Assembly (NCBI GenBank): GCA_036732565.1
Contig: DAINCF010000291.1
Location: 1-8,781, forward strand
Origin: JAIVJN01 sp036732565
Lineage (GTDB): Bacteria > Acidobacteriota > Vicinamibacteria > Vicinamibacterales > UBA2999
Direction: 5' to 3'
DNA: 8,781 nt
The notes below the pieces were generated by a model that made no database searches, had not been told where the DNA came from, and worked only from the letters and a program-made list of their open reading frames with translations. This document shows, piece after piece, positions 1 to 6,119 of the stretch. Position 1 is the first letter of the stretch. Each line of letters opens with the position of its first letter. The position numbers and the translations under genes were made by a program.

Positions 1-927
1 ATCGGTGCCGGCGTGCGCATCGGTCCGCGCGTGTTCACGACCGGCGAGCCGTTCGACGGCACGCGCGTCTACTACGCCGGTGGCAGCGCGCTGGATGGCG
101 GCGTGCAGGTCACCGAACAGCTGGCACGGGCCGAGGCGCTCGGGTTCGACTTCATCAAGACCTATGTCCGTTTGCCGGACGTGCTGCAGCAGCGCGTGGT
201 CGAGGGCGCGCATCGTCTGGGCTTACCGGTCACATCGCACGAGATCTATCCGGCTGTTGCCTACGGCGCGGACGGTGTGGAGCACATTCGTGGCACGAGC
301 CGCCGCGGTTACTCGCCGAAGATGAGCGAGCTGCGGCGGTCCTATCGCGATGTCATCGAGCTGCTCGCCGCGTCGAAGATGACACTGACGCCGACCATCG
401 GCATTCAAGGTGGATTTCAGGTCCGCGCCGCGCGCGATGGATCCTGGGTCGACGACCGGCGGATTCAACGATTCTTTCCGGTCGCTGCCGTGGCCGCCGC
501 GCGCGCGACCCGCGACAAGCCGATGAGCCCGGCGGAGTTGGCGCAGCGCGAAGCGTTGGTGACGCCGCAGGAGCGCATGGTGGCCGAGGTCGTCAAGGCT
601 GGCGGCCGCGTAATCGCCGGCACCGATTCACCGATCAATCCCTACGGGCTGACGCTGCTGATGGAGCTCGAGCACTTCGTGCGCGGCGGGATGTCGCCGG
701 CCGATGCCATCCGCACAGCCACGGTCGTCCCGGCCGACGCCATGGGCCTCGCGGCAGACCTCGGTGCCATCGAAGCCGGCAAGCTCGCCGACCTCGTCAT
801 CGTCGACGGCAACCCGCTGGCGGACATCGCCGACATCCGGCGCACGCGCCGTGTGATCAAGGACGGCAAGCTGTACGAGGTGGATGCCTTGCTCCAAGGA
901 CCGGCGCGGCAAAGCTCGTCACGCTAG
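1..927 (+). CDS. Amidohydrolase, C-terminal part (cut by left window edge)
   Basis: This is the last 308 residues of a metal-dependent amidohydrolase of the imidazolonepropionase-like group (COG1228). The frame is open to base 1 and ends at TAG 925-927, so the GTG at 13 is internal. Visible candidate metal ligands, numbered from base 1, are Lys53 in FIKTYVRLP (likely the carboxylated lysine), His80 in TSHE, His95 in GVEHI and Asp209 in AGTDSP. The N-terminal HxH lies outside the window. The C-terminus has the usual closing sheet: LGAIEAGKLADLVIVDGNPL, then RVIKDGKLYE. The GVEHIRGTSRRGYSPKMS segment resembles bacterial proteins in which this domain follows a TolB-like propeller and is exported. 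That N-terminal part cannot be checked here. The substrate is unknown; candidates are cyclic amides, dipeptides or similar. A 42-base gap to the next gene on the same strand makes a shared transcript plausible. The family call is firm and the specific reaction is not. Confidence 0.9.
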   Translation: MGAGVRIGPRVFTTGEPFDGTRVYYAGGSALDGGVQVTEQLARAEALGFDFIKTYVRLPDVLQQRVVEGAHRLGLPVTSHEIYPAVAYGADGVEHIRGTSRRGYSPKMSELRRSYRDVIELLAASKMTLTPTIGIQGGFQVRAARDGSWVDDRRIQRFFPVAAVAAARATRDKPMSPAELAQREALVTPQERMVAEVVKAGGRVIAGTDSPINPYGLTLLMELEHFVRGGMSPADAIRTATVVPADAMGLAADLGAIEAGKLADLVIVDGNPLADIADIRRTRRVIKDGKLYEVDALLQGPARQSSSR

Positions 928-950
928 GGCTGCCCCGCGTGCTAATGTCT

Positions 951-966
951 TCCGCCAGGCGGAGGA
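951..966 (+). promoter_or_regulatory. Ribosome binding site of the PQQ dehydrogenase gene, overlapped by a small palindrome
   Basis: GGAGGA at 961-966 sits three bases before the ATG at 970 and is the only Shine-Dalgarno-like sequence there. An in-frame TAA at 943-945 leaves ATG 970 as the first start. The bases at 951-963, TCCGCCAGGCGGA, form a perfect inverted repeat that could fold as a five-base-pair stem with a CAG loop and partly cover the ribosome binding site. The binding site is well supported. A regulatory role for the palindrome is only a possibility. Confidence 0.6.
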
Positions 967-969
967 CCC

Positions 970-2616
970 ATGCGCCAAGAGAGGCTGTTCCGGGCGGTTC
1001 TGGTCTCGATGGCGGCGCTCACTGCATCGGTGTCGGCGCAGCAGATCTCCTCGAAGGACCTGCTCGATGGGCTCGCCACTCCGTCACGCTGGCTGACCTA
1101 CTCCGGTGACTACACCGGACGTCGCCACAGCCCCCTCACCGACATCACCGCGGCGAACGCGCATCGGCTCACCGCGCAGTGGACGTTTCAAACCAATCTC
1201 GGTGGCCACAAGTTCGAGGCCTCGCCGATTGTCATCGACGGCGTGCTGTACGTCACCGGTCCGATGAACCACGCGTGGGCGATCGACGGCAGGACCGGCC
1301 GGGAGATCTGGCGCTACCAGCGCGAGCTGCCGCCGATGCCCGAGCTGCGCGTGTGCTGCGGCCTGGTCAACCGCGGCTTCGCGGTGTACGGCGATCGACT
1401 CTTCATGACGACGCTCGACGCGCATCTCGTCGCGCTCGACCGCCAGACGGGCAAGGTCGTGTGGGACGTCGAGCTTGCCGAGAACACCAAGGGCTACGCG
1501 AGCACGGGCGCCCCGCTCATCGTCAAAGACAAGGTGATCGTTGGCGTGGCGGGAGGCGAGTTCGCCATCCGCGGCTTTCTCGACGCCTACGATCCGAGCG
1601 ACGGTACGCGCGTGTGGCGCTTCTGGACGGTGCCGGCGCCCGGTGAGAAGGGCTCGGAGTCGTGGCCAGCCGGCATGTGGGAGCGCGGTGGAGGCCCGAC
1701 GTGGTTGACGGGCACCTACGATCCCGATCTCGACCTGATCTACTGGGGGACGGGCAATCCGAACCCCGACTTCTACGGTGCCGATCGGAGGGGTGACAAC
1801 CTCTACACGAACGCGCTCATCGCGCTGAATCCCGACACCGGCACGTTGCAGTGGCACTTTCAGTTCACGCCGCACGACGAGCACGACTGGGACGCGAACC
1901 AGATCCCGGTGTTGGCCGATCTCCCGCTCGACAACCAACCCCGGAAACTCATCATCTTCGCGAACCGCAACAGCTTCCTCTACGTATTGGATCGTACCAA
2001 TGGACGTCTCGTGCGCGCGGCGCCTTTCGCGCACCAGACCTGGGCCAAGGAGATCGGCGCCGACGGTCGCCCCGTCGAGCAGCCGGACCAACGGCCCACG
2101 CCAGAGGGCACGAGGACGTGCCCGGATCTGTTTGGCGCGACGAACTTCATGTCGCCGTCGTTCGACCCTTCGACTGGGCTCTTCTATCTCACGGTGCGCG
2201 AGACGTGTCAGGTCTATGTGTCAGCCGCGCCGCCGCAAGGCTACAAGAGCGGCGATCGCATCATGGGCGGCATGGTGAGGCCGGTGCTGGATCGCCGATT
2301 CGGGGCGCTGCGCGCCATCGATCCGCTGACCGGCGAGACGAAATGGGAAATCCGGCACAAGACGCCGGCGTGGGCAGGCGTCCTGTCGACCGCCGGAGGC
2401 GTGGTGTTCGCCGGTGACAACGAAGGTGGGTTTTTCGCCGCCGATTCGCGGACCGGCCGCGAAGTGTGGCGGTATCAGCTGGGCGCACCGTTGTTCGCGC
2501 CGCCGACCACCTACACCATCGACGGCCGGCAGCACGTCACCATTGCCGCGGGCTCGACGTTGACGTCGTTTGCCCTTCAGCGAGAGAGCGTGACCACCGT
2601 GCCAGGGCGCCCGTAG
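970..2616 (+). CDS. Periplasmic PQQ-dependent (quinoprotein) alcohol-type dehydrogenase
   Basis: This 548-residue quinoprotein oxidises an alcohol- or aldehyde-like substrate in the periplasm using PQQ. Residues 1-23 form a signal peptide (RLFRAVLVSMAALTASVSA, probable cleavage before QQ). The rest is an eight-bladed propeller with tryptophan-docking repeats ending near residues 114, 165, 216, 295, 459 and 500 (for example AIDGRTGREIW). The active-site set is present by comparison with methanol dehydrogenase: vicinal Cys129-Cys130 in RVCCGLV, metal ligand Glu197 in GGEFAIRGF, Asn263 in WGTGNPNPD, catalytic Asp306 and nearby Arg333. Asp308, two residues after the catalytic Asp, occupies the position of the extra lanthanide-binding Asp of XoxF-type enzymes. 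There is no CxxCH, so no fused cytochrome domain; electrons need a separate acceptor, and the next gene encodes a cytochrome c. ATG 970 is chosen because of the signal peptide, GGAGGA at 961-966 and the upstream in-frame stop. Length suits the soluble methanol/ethanol type. The substrate cannot be read from sequence. Confidence 0.93.
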   Translation: MRQERLFRAVLVSMAALTASVSAQQISSKDLLDGLATPSRWLTYSGDYTGRRHSPLTDITAANAHRLTAQWTFQTNLGGHKFEASPIVIDGVLYVTGPMNHAWAIDGRTGREIWRYQRELPPMPELRVCCGLVNRGFAVYGDRLFMTTLDAHLVALDRQTGKVVWDVELAENTKGYASTGAPLIVKDKVIVGVAGGEFAIRGFLDAYDPSDGTRVWRFWTVPAPGEKGSESWPAGMWERGGGPTWLTGTYDPDLDLIYWGTGNPNPDFYGADRRGDNLYTNALIALNPDTGTLQWHFQFTPHDEHDWDANQIPVLADLPLDNQPRKLIIFANRNSFLYVLDRTNGRLVRAAPFAHQTWAKEIGADGRPVEQPDQRPTPEGTRTCPDLFGATNFMSPSFDPSTGLFYLTVRETCQVYVSAAPPQGYKSGDRIMGGMVRPVLDRRFGALRAIDPLTGETKWEIRHKTPAWAGVLSTAGGVVFAGDNEGGFFAADSRTGREVWRYQLGAPLFAPPTTYTIDGRQHVTIAAGSTLTSFALQRESVTTVPGRP

Positions 2617-2666
2617 CTGACGATCCGCGCTTACGAAATGCTTACCGCGCCCGCGCAAATTGCCGC

Positions 2667-2695
2667 TTGTCAGGCGAACAGAACGTGCGTAAGGT
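2667..2695 (+). promoter_or_regulatory. Possible sigma70-type promoter before the cytochrome/copper gene
   Basis: The 128-base gap after the dehydrogenase stop contains TTGTCA (2667-2672) and, exactly 17 bases later, TAAGGT (2690-2695). The first matches the -35 consensus at five of six positions, the second the -10 consensus at three of six. Transcription would then begin near 2702, about 40 bases before the start codon. This would let the cytochrome/copper gene and the unknown secreted gene be expressed apart from the dehydrogenase. The -10 match is weak, so this is tentative. Confidence 0.3.
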
Positions 2696-2732
2696 TTCCT
2701 CAGAGGTCGGCCGGTCGCGCGTCCGGACTCAC

Positions 2733-2738
2733 AAGGAG
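2733..2738 (+). promoter_or_regulatory. Ribosome binding site fixing the start at 2745
   Basis: AAGGAG at 2733-2738 lies six bases before ATG 2745. It decides the start, because the reading frame is open much further upstream (to at least 2466) through the end of the dehydrogenase gene. The signal peptide beginning directly at 2745 supports the same choice. Confidence 0.75.
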
Positions 2739-2744
2739 TGTGCG

Positions 2745-3506
2745 ATGAAGGCTCGGAAGAGTGTTGGCAGACGACTCGCCCTCGGCGTTTCCGCGTTGGC
2801 GCCGCTAGTCCTGGCGATGGCCCTTCCCGTGGCCCTGACGGCTGAACCGGAGCCGATTCCCGACACGGTCACGTTCACCAAGGACATCGCGCCGATCCTG
2901 CAACGCAGTTGCCAGAACTGTCATCGGCCCGAATCCGTGGCGCCGATGTCGCTGATCACCTACGAGGACGCGCGACCGTGGGCGCGCGCGATCAAGCATC
3001 GGACGTCGATCCGCGACAAAGCCGGGGCGATGCCGCCGTGGTACATCGAGAAGGACATCGGCATTCAGCACTACAAGAACGATCCGTCGCTGAGCGACGA
3101 GGAGCTCGCGAAGATCGCGAAGTGGGCGGATTCCGGTGCGCCGCGTGGCAACCCCGAGGACATGCCGCCGCCGCGGACGTTCGCCGACGCGAAGGCGTGG
3201 GAGATCGGCGAGCCCGATCTCATCGTGCGGCTGCCCGACATCACGATGAAGTCGGACGCGCCGGACTGGTGGGGCGAGATCGCGAACACGCCGACCGGTC
3301 TCACCGAGGATCGATACGTCGCGGCGGTCGAGATCAAAGAGTTCAACGACGTCAATCCGAGCGAGAAGGGCCGGCTCGACGGTCGGCGGGCGCTACATCT
3401 TCCACCACATGATCTGGAGCACGCAGGTGCTGAAAGAGGGCGAGGCGCCGGATGCCGCGTCCCAGGACACCTCGACGTCGTGGCCGGTGCACGAGGTCGG
3501 CCGTAA
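2745..3506 (+). CDS. Cytochrome c / copper-monooxygenase-like protein, 5' half (frameshifted)
   Basis: This is the N-terminal half of an exported redox protein whose frame breaks near 3375. Residues 1-33 are a signal peptide (KARKSVGRR, then a hydrophobic stretch ending LPVALTA). A small cytochrome c domain follows: TFTKDIAPILQRSCQNCHR has one haem-attachment motif (Cys56, Cys59, His60), and Met97 in GAMPPWYI is the likely axial ligand. SLSDEELAKIAKWADSGAP (117-133) is the closing cytochrome helix. Residues 155-210 (EPDLIVRLPDITM through DWWGEIANTPTGLTEDRYVAAVEIKEF) begin the next domain. After Arg210 the frame yields 43 arginine-rich residues unlike the family and stops at 3504-3506. The correct continuation is in the +1 frame from 3376 (see 3409-4200). 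Removing one base gives a 484-residue protein, as expected for the acidobacterial family that this resembles. The haem domain should receive electrons in the periplasm, possibly from the PQQ enzyme upstream. Confidence 0.88.
   Translation: MKARKSVGRRLALGVSALAPLVLAMALPVALTAEPEPIPDTVTFTKDIAPILQRSCQNCHRPESVAPMSLITYEDARPWARAIKHRTSIRDKAGAMPPWYIEKDIGIQHYKNDPSLSDEELAKIAKWADSGAPRGNPEDMPPPRTFADAKAWEIGEPDLIVRLPDITMKSDAPDWWGEIANTPTGLTEDRYVAAVEIKEFNDVNPSEKGRLDGRRALHLPPHDLEHAGAERGRGAGCRVPGHLDVVAGARGRP
3369..3378 (+). other. Apparent one-base insertion (frameshift) joining two halves of one gene
   Basis: The upstream frame reads GGC CGG CTC GAC from 3369. The downstream frame reads TCG ACG GTC GGC GGG CGC TAC from 3376, giving STVGGRYIFHHMIW. 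Dropping one base, best C3375, yields GRSTVGGRYIFHHMIW, continuous and family-like. No repeat-plus-stop arrangement of a known programmed frameshift site is visible. A sequencing or assembly error, or a true inactivating mutation, are the main explanations. The exact base is uncertain by a few positions. Confidence 0.8.
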
Positions 3507-4200
3507 CGCGAACTATTTCGACGGCAACGGTGGCCGACTCCTGGCCGCGGGGTCGAGCGTCGTCTCCAACTCGATCCACCTGCACTCGAACGGGAGAGAG
3601 ACCACGGGGCGCCTCGAGGTTGCGTTCAAGTTCCATCCCAAGGGCTACGCGCCCACCACCAAGCGGTGGCAGCGCAACCTCGGCAACGGCGTCGACATCG
3701 ACATCAAGCCGATGGAAGCGAACCAGCAGCTTCACGCCTACACGGTGCTGCAGGACCACGTGAAGATCACGTCGTTCGAGCCGCACCTGCATGCGCCGGG
3801 CGCGCGGATGTGCCTGGAGGCCATCTGGGGGCACAACATCCAGACGCTGACCTGCGCGGGCTACGATCACAACTGGGTGCGCAGCTACGAGTACGCCGAC
3901 GACTACGCGCCGCTGCTCCCGAAGGGCACCATCCTGCACATCATCGGCTTCATGGACAATTCGCCGAACAACAAGAACATTCCCGATCCCCGGAACTGGC
4001 AAGGGTCGGGGAACCGATCGGTGGCGAACATGTTCATCGACCTCGGTCACGGCGTCACGCTGTCCGACGAGCAGTTCCAGCAGGAGATGGCCGCGCGCCG
4101 CGAGAAGCTCAAGCTGACGAAGAACGACGTCCCCATCGGCTGTCCGCTGTGCATGATCGTGCCGCCCGCGCCCAAGCCGACCACCCAACAGCAGCGGTAG
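3409..4200 (+). CDS. Cytochrome c / copper-monooxygenase-like protein, 3' half (frameshifted)
   Basis: This is the C-terminal half of the gene starting at 2745. Coding in this frame really begins at 3376; ATG 3409 is an internal Met (Met222 of the restored 484-residue protein), with no signal peptide or ribosome binding site of its own. The domain resembles the copper type II, ascorbate-dependent monooxygenase fold (PHM/dopamine beta-hydroxylase). In restored numbering, candidate copper ligands are the His220-His221 pair (codons 3403-3408), His278 and/or His280 in SIHLHSNG, His347 and His349 in EPHLHAPG, and Met429 in SVANMF. This order mimics the HH...H...HxH...M set of PHM, but the match is by pattern only. 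Other family-like stretches are VHEVGRNANYFD, LEVAFKFHPKGY, RMCLEAIWG, CAGYDHNWVR and FMDNSPNNKNIPDPRNW. A Cys466-Pro-Leu-Cys469 pair lies near the end. The stop codon overlaps the ribosome binding site of the next gene. Hydroxylation is an inference; the substrate is unknown. Confidence 0.87.
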   Translation: MIWSTQVLKEGEAPDAASQDTSTSWPVHEVGRNANYFDGNGGRLLAAGSSVVSNSIHLHSNGRETTGRLEVAFKFHPKGYAPTTKRWQRNLGNGVDIDIKPMEANQQLHAYTVLQDHVKITSFEPHLHAPGARMCLEAIWGHNIQTLTCAGYDHNWVRSYEYADDYAPLLPKGTILHIIGFMDNSPNNKNIPDPRNWQGSGNRSVANMFIDLGHGVTLSDEQFQQEMAARREKLKLTKNDVPIGCPLCMIVPPAPKPTTQQQR

Positions 4201-4210
4201 GGACGCGACC

Positions 4211-5158
4211 ATGCGCACGCTTGCGATCGTTCCGGCCGTGGGCCTGGCTCTGGTGCTCGCCGTCCACGGCCTCTTCGCTCAATCGCTGACCTACTCGCGC
4301 GGGCAGAACGTCTCGCCCGCGTTCGAAGGCTGGGAGCGGAACGACGACGGCTCGTTCAACTTCCTCTTCGGCTACATGAACCGGAATTGGGAAGAGGAGA
4401 TCAACGTCCCGATCGGCCCCGACAACAGCGTCCAGCCCGGCGAGCTCGATCAGGGCCAGCCGACGCGCTTCCTGCCGCGCCGCAATCGATTCGTGTTCCG
4501 CGTCCGCGTGCCGAGGGACTTCGGCACCAAAGAGCTGGTGTGGACGTTGACCGTCCGCGGCAAGACCGAGAAGGCGTACGCGACGCTCCGGCAGGATTAC
4601 TTCGTCGACCACCTGGTGCAGGCCTCGGAGCACGGCGCGCTGGGCCCGGGGACGAGCAACCCGACCGTACGCGCGAACCAGGGGCCCGAGCTGAAGATCG
4701 ACGGCGAGGCGCAACGCGCGGCACGCGTCGGCGAGGCGGTCACACTCGTCGCCTGGGCGACGGACGATGGCGTGCCGAGACCGCGTCGATCGATCGGCGC
4801 CTCGTTCCCGACCGATCCCCCCGCGCCGGGCACGAAGCCGATGGATCCCATGTGGCGACCGCCAGCACAGATCACCGTCGGCAGCGCGACGGGCCTGCGC
4901 GTCTCGTGGTTCGTCTATCGCGGACCGGGCAGTGTGATGTTCAGCCCCGAGCAGATCAAGGTGTGGGAAGACACGCGTAACGGGGCCAACTCACCGTGGG
5001 CCCCGCGCTGGCTGCCGCCGCCGGCGCCGCAGGATGGCAAATGGGTGACGCAGGTCACCTTCGAACGGCCCGGCACGTACGTCCTGCGCTGTCTCGCGTC
5101 CGATGGCGCGCTCGCGGTCGATCGCGACGTCACCGTGACGGTGACCGATTCTCGCTGA
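4211..5158 (+). CDS. Secreted protein of unknown function, coupled to the cytochrome/copper gene
   Basis: I do not recognise a named family. The 315-residue product has a clear signal peptide (MRTLAIVPAVGLALVLAVHGLFA, cleavage probably before QSLTYS), no further membrane segment and only one Cys (294). The mature N-terminal part (residues 27-130) contains SPAFEGWERNDDGSFNFLFG, YMNRNWEEEINVPIGP and RRNRFVFRVRVP, alternating short strands as in a beta-sandwich. I recall similar proteins beside cytochrome/monooxygenase genes in acidobacterial genomes, but cannot confirm that here. The C-terminal part (about 220-313) ends WVTQVTFERPGTYVLRCLASDGALAVDRDVTVTV, the shape of a PKD- or Ig-like domain. 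A proline-rich stretch around 199-219 may be a linker. ATG 4211 is preceded by AGGGA at 4199-4203, overlapping the upstream stop, so translation is probably coupled to the cytochrome/copper gene. A binding, scaffold or accessory role in the periplasm is a guess from context. Confidence 0.85.
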   Translation: MRTLAIVPAVGLALVLAVHGLFAQSLTYSRGQNVSPAFEGWERNDDGSFNFLFGYMNRNWEEEINVPIGPDNSVQPGELDQGQPTRFLPRRNRFVFRVRVPRDFGTKELVWTLTVRGKTEKAYATLRQDYFVDHLVQASEHGALGPGTSNPTVRANQGPELKIDGEAQRAARVGEAVTLVAWATDDGVPRPRRSIGASFPTDPPAPGTKPMDPMWRPPAQITVGSATGLRVSWFVYRGPGSVMFSPEQIKVWEDTRNGANSPWAPRWLPPPAPQDGKWVTQVTFERPGTYVLRCLASDGALAVDRDVTVTVTDSR

Positions 5159-5159
5159 C

Positions 5160-6119
5160 GTGCAATGGACCGTCGGCGCAGATGAGGCTGGTGTCAGGCT
5201 CGACAAGTTCCTCGCCGCGCCAGATCGGTTGACGTCGCGCGGACGTGCCGTGTCCGCGCTCGAGCGTGGCAAAGTACTGGTCAACGGCGCCGACGTCGCC
5301 GCCCGCGATGGCGGCAAGCGGCTGGTGCCGGGCGACGTCGTGCGCGTCTGGCAGGATCGTCCCGGCAGCGCCAGGCGTCCCCTCGCTGGCCTCGACTCCG
5401 TTCGGCTCCGCTCAGGCCGACCGCTCGATATCCCCATCGTCTACGAAGACGCCGCACTGATCGTGCTGAACAAGCCGGCCGGATTGCTGACCGTGCCGCT
5501 CGACGCGCGGCCGGGCGCGCCGTCCGTGTACGAACGTATCGAGGCTCGCCTTCGTTCGCATGGCAAGCGCCCGTTCGTCGTGCATCGGATCGATCGCGAC
5601 ACGTCGGGCCTGGTGATCTTCGCCAGGGATGGACAGACGCAGGCCGCGCTGAAAGGGCAGTTCAAGCAGCGTGAGCCGGAGCGTGTCTACTGGGCTGTTG
5701 TCTACGGCGCTCCCACGCCGCATGAGGGCACGTGGCGCGATTACCTCGTCTGGGACGCGACGGCGAGTCTGCAGAAGCCGTCGACCACGCGGGACCCGCG
5801 AGCCAAGGAAGCCATCAGCCACTACCGCGTGCTCGAGACGTTCGACGGCGCATCGTGGATCGAGGTGCGCCTGCACACCGGTAAGCGCAATCAGATTCGC
5901 ATTCAGGCCGGGTTGCGCGGCCACCCGCTCATCGGGGAGCGGCGCTACGTGTTCGATCCGGCGCCGACGCCGGCTCTCGCCTTCCCACGGCAGGCGCTGC
6001 ACGCCCATCGCCTGTCGTTCCGTCATCCTCACGATGGTCGCGTGCTGCGGTTCGAGGCGCCGCCGCCGAAGGACTTTCGCGAGCTGCTCGCGAGGTTGCG
6101 CTCATCTCGTGCCGAATGA
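5160..6119 (+). CDS. RluA-family RNA pseudouridine synthase with N-terminal S4 domain
   Basis: This 319-residue cytoplasmic enzyme should convert specific uridines in RNA, probably 23S rRNA, to pseudouridine. Residues 11-64 are an S4 RNA-binding domain (GVRLDKFLAA, ALERGKVLVNG, LVPGDVVRV). The catalytic domain starts around 89: IPIVYEDAALIVLNKPAGLL, then HRIDRDTSGLVIF (142-154) with Asp145 as the catalytic aspartate, and TGKRNQIRIQ (240-249) ending at HPLIGERRY. The S4-plus-catalytic layout fits RluC/RluD-like members; the exact target cannot be told. The start is GTG 5160, one base after the previous stop. An in-frame TGA at 5142-5144 excludes earlier ATG, GTG or TTG starts, and the S4 domain begins at once. 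No good ribosome binding site is visible, so translational coupling is likely. The interdomain linker (residues 77-86) contains a repeat-like insert. The 3' end overlaps the convergent gene by 18 bases. Confidence 0.92.
   Translation: MQWTVGADEAGVRLDKFLAAPDRLTSRGRAVSALERGKVLVNGADVAARDGGKRLVPGDVVRVWQDRPGSARRPLAGLDSVRLRSGRPLDIPIVYEDAALIVLNKPAGLLTVPLDARPGAPSVYERIEARLRSHGKRPFVVHRIDRDTSGLVIFARDGQTQAALKGQFKQREPERVYWAVVYGAPTPHEGTWRDYLVWDATASLQKPSTTRDPRAKEAISHYRVLETFDGASWIEVRLHTGKRNQIRIQAGLRGHPLIGERRYVFDPAPTPALAFPRQALHAHRLSFRHPHDGRVLRFEAPPPKDFRELLARLRSSRAE
5388..5418 (+). repeat. Possible dispersed repeat inside the pseudouridine synthase linker
   Basis: This 31-base stretch begins GGCCTCGACTCCG and ends CTCCGCTCAGGCC. 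Its ends GGCCT and AGGCC are inverted repeats, and CTCCG occurs twice inside. From memory it resembles the short CTCGACTCCG...CTCAGG dispersed sequences found many times in some GC-rich bacterial genomes. It encodes GLDSVRLRSG between the S4 and catalytic domains, where insertion would be tolerated. Copy number cannot be checked from one window. Confidence 0.35.

Noticed and set aside
943..948. TAATGT as a -10 box before the dehydrogenase
   Set aside because: No -35-like sequence lies at the right distance (920-925 is CACGCT), and the short gap suggests co-transcription with the amidohydrolase.
1084..2091. Long leftward open frame (335 codons) opposite the PQQ dehydrogenase
   Set aside because: It lies wholly antisense to a gene with a full set of family motifs, is rich in Arg, Val and His as expected from GC-rich antisense frames, and shows no known domain.
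2630..2693. CTTACG / CGTAAG inverted repeat as a terminator after the dehydrogenase
   Set aside because: The six-base arms are about 50 bases apart with no U-run; this is too weak for a terminator and may be chance.
2466..2744. Upstream extension of the cytochrome gene into the dehydrogenase gene
   Set aside because: The extension is the dehydrogenase sequence read in another frame; the signal peptide and AAGGAG both place the start at 2745.
3366..3380. Programmed +1 frameshift
   Set aside because: There is no in-frame stop or rare-codon slippery site at the junction and no obvious stimulatory structure; the upstream frame continues for 43 codons past it.
3352..4218. Leftward open frame (288 codons) opposite the copper domain
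   Set aside because: It is antisense to the 3' half of the cytochrome/copper gene, with Arg/Val/His-rich composition and no recognisable motif.
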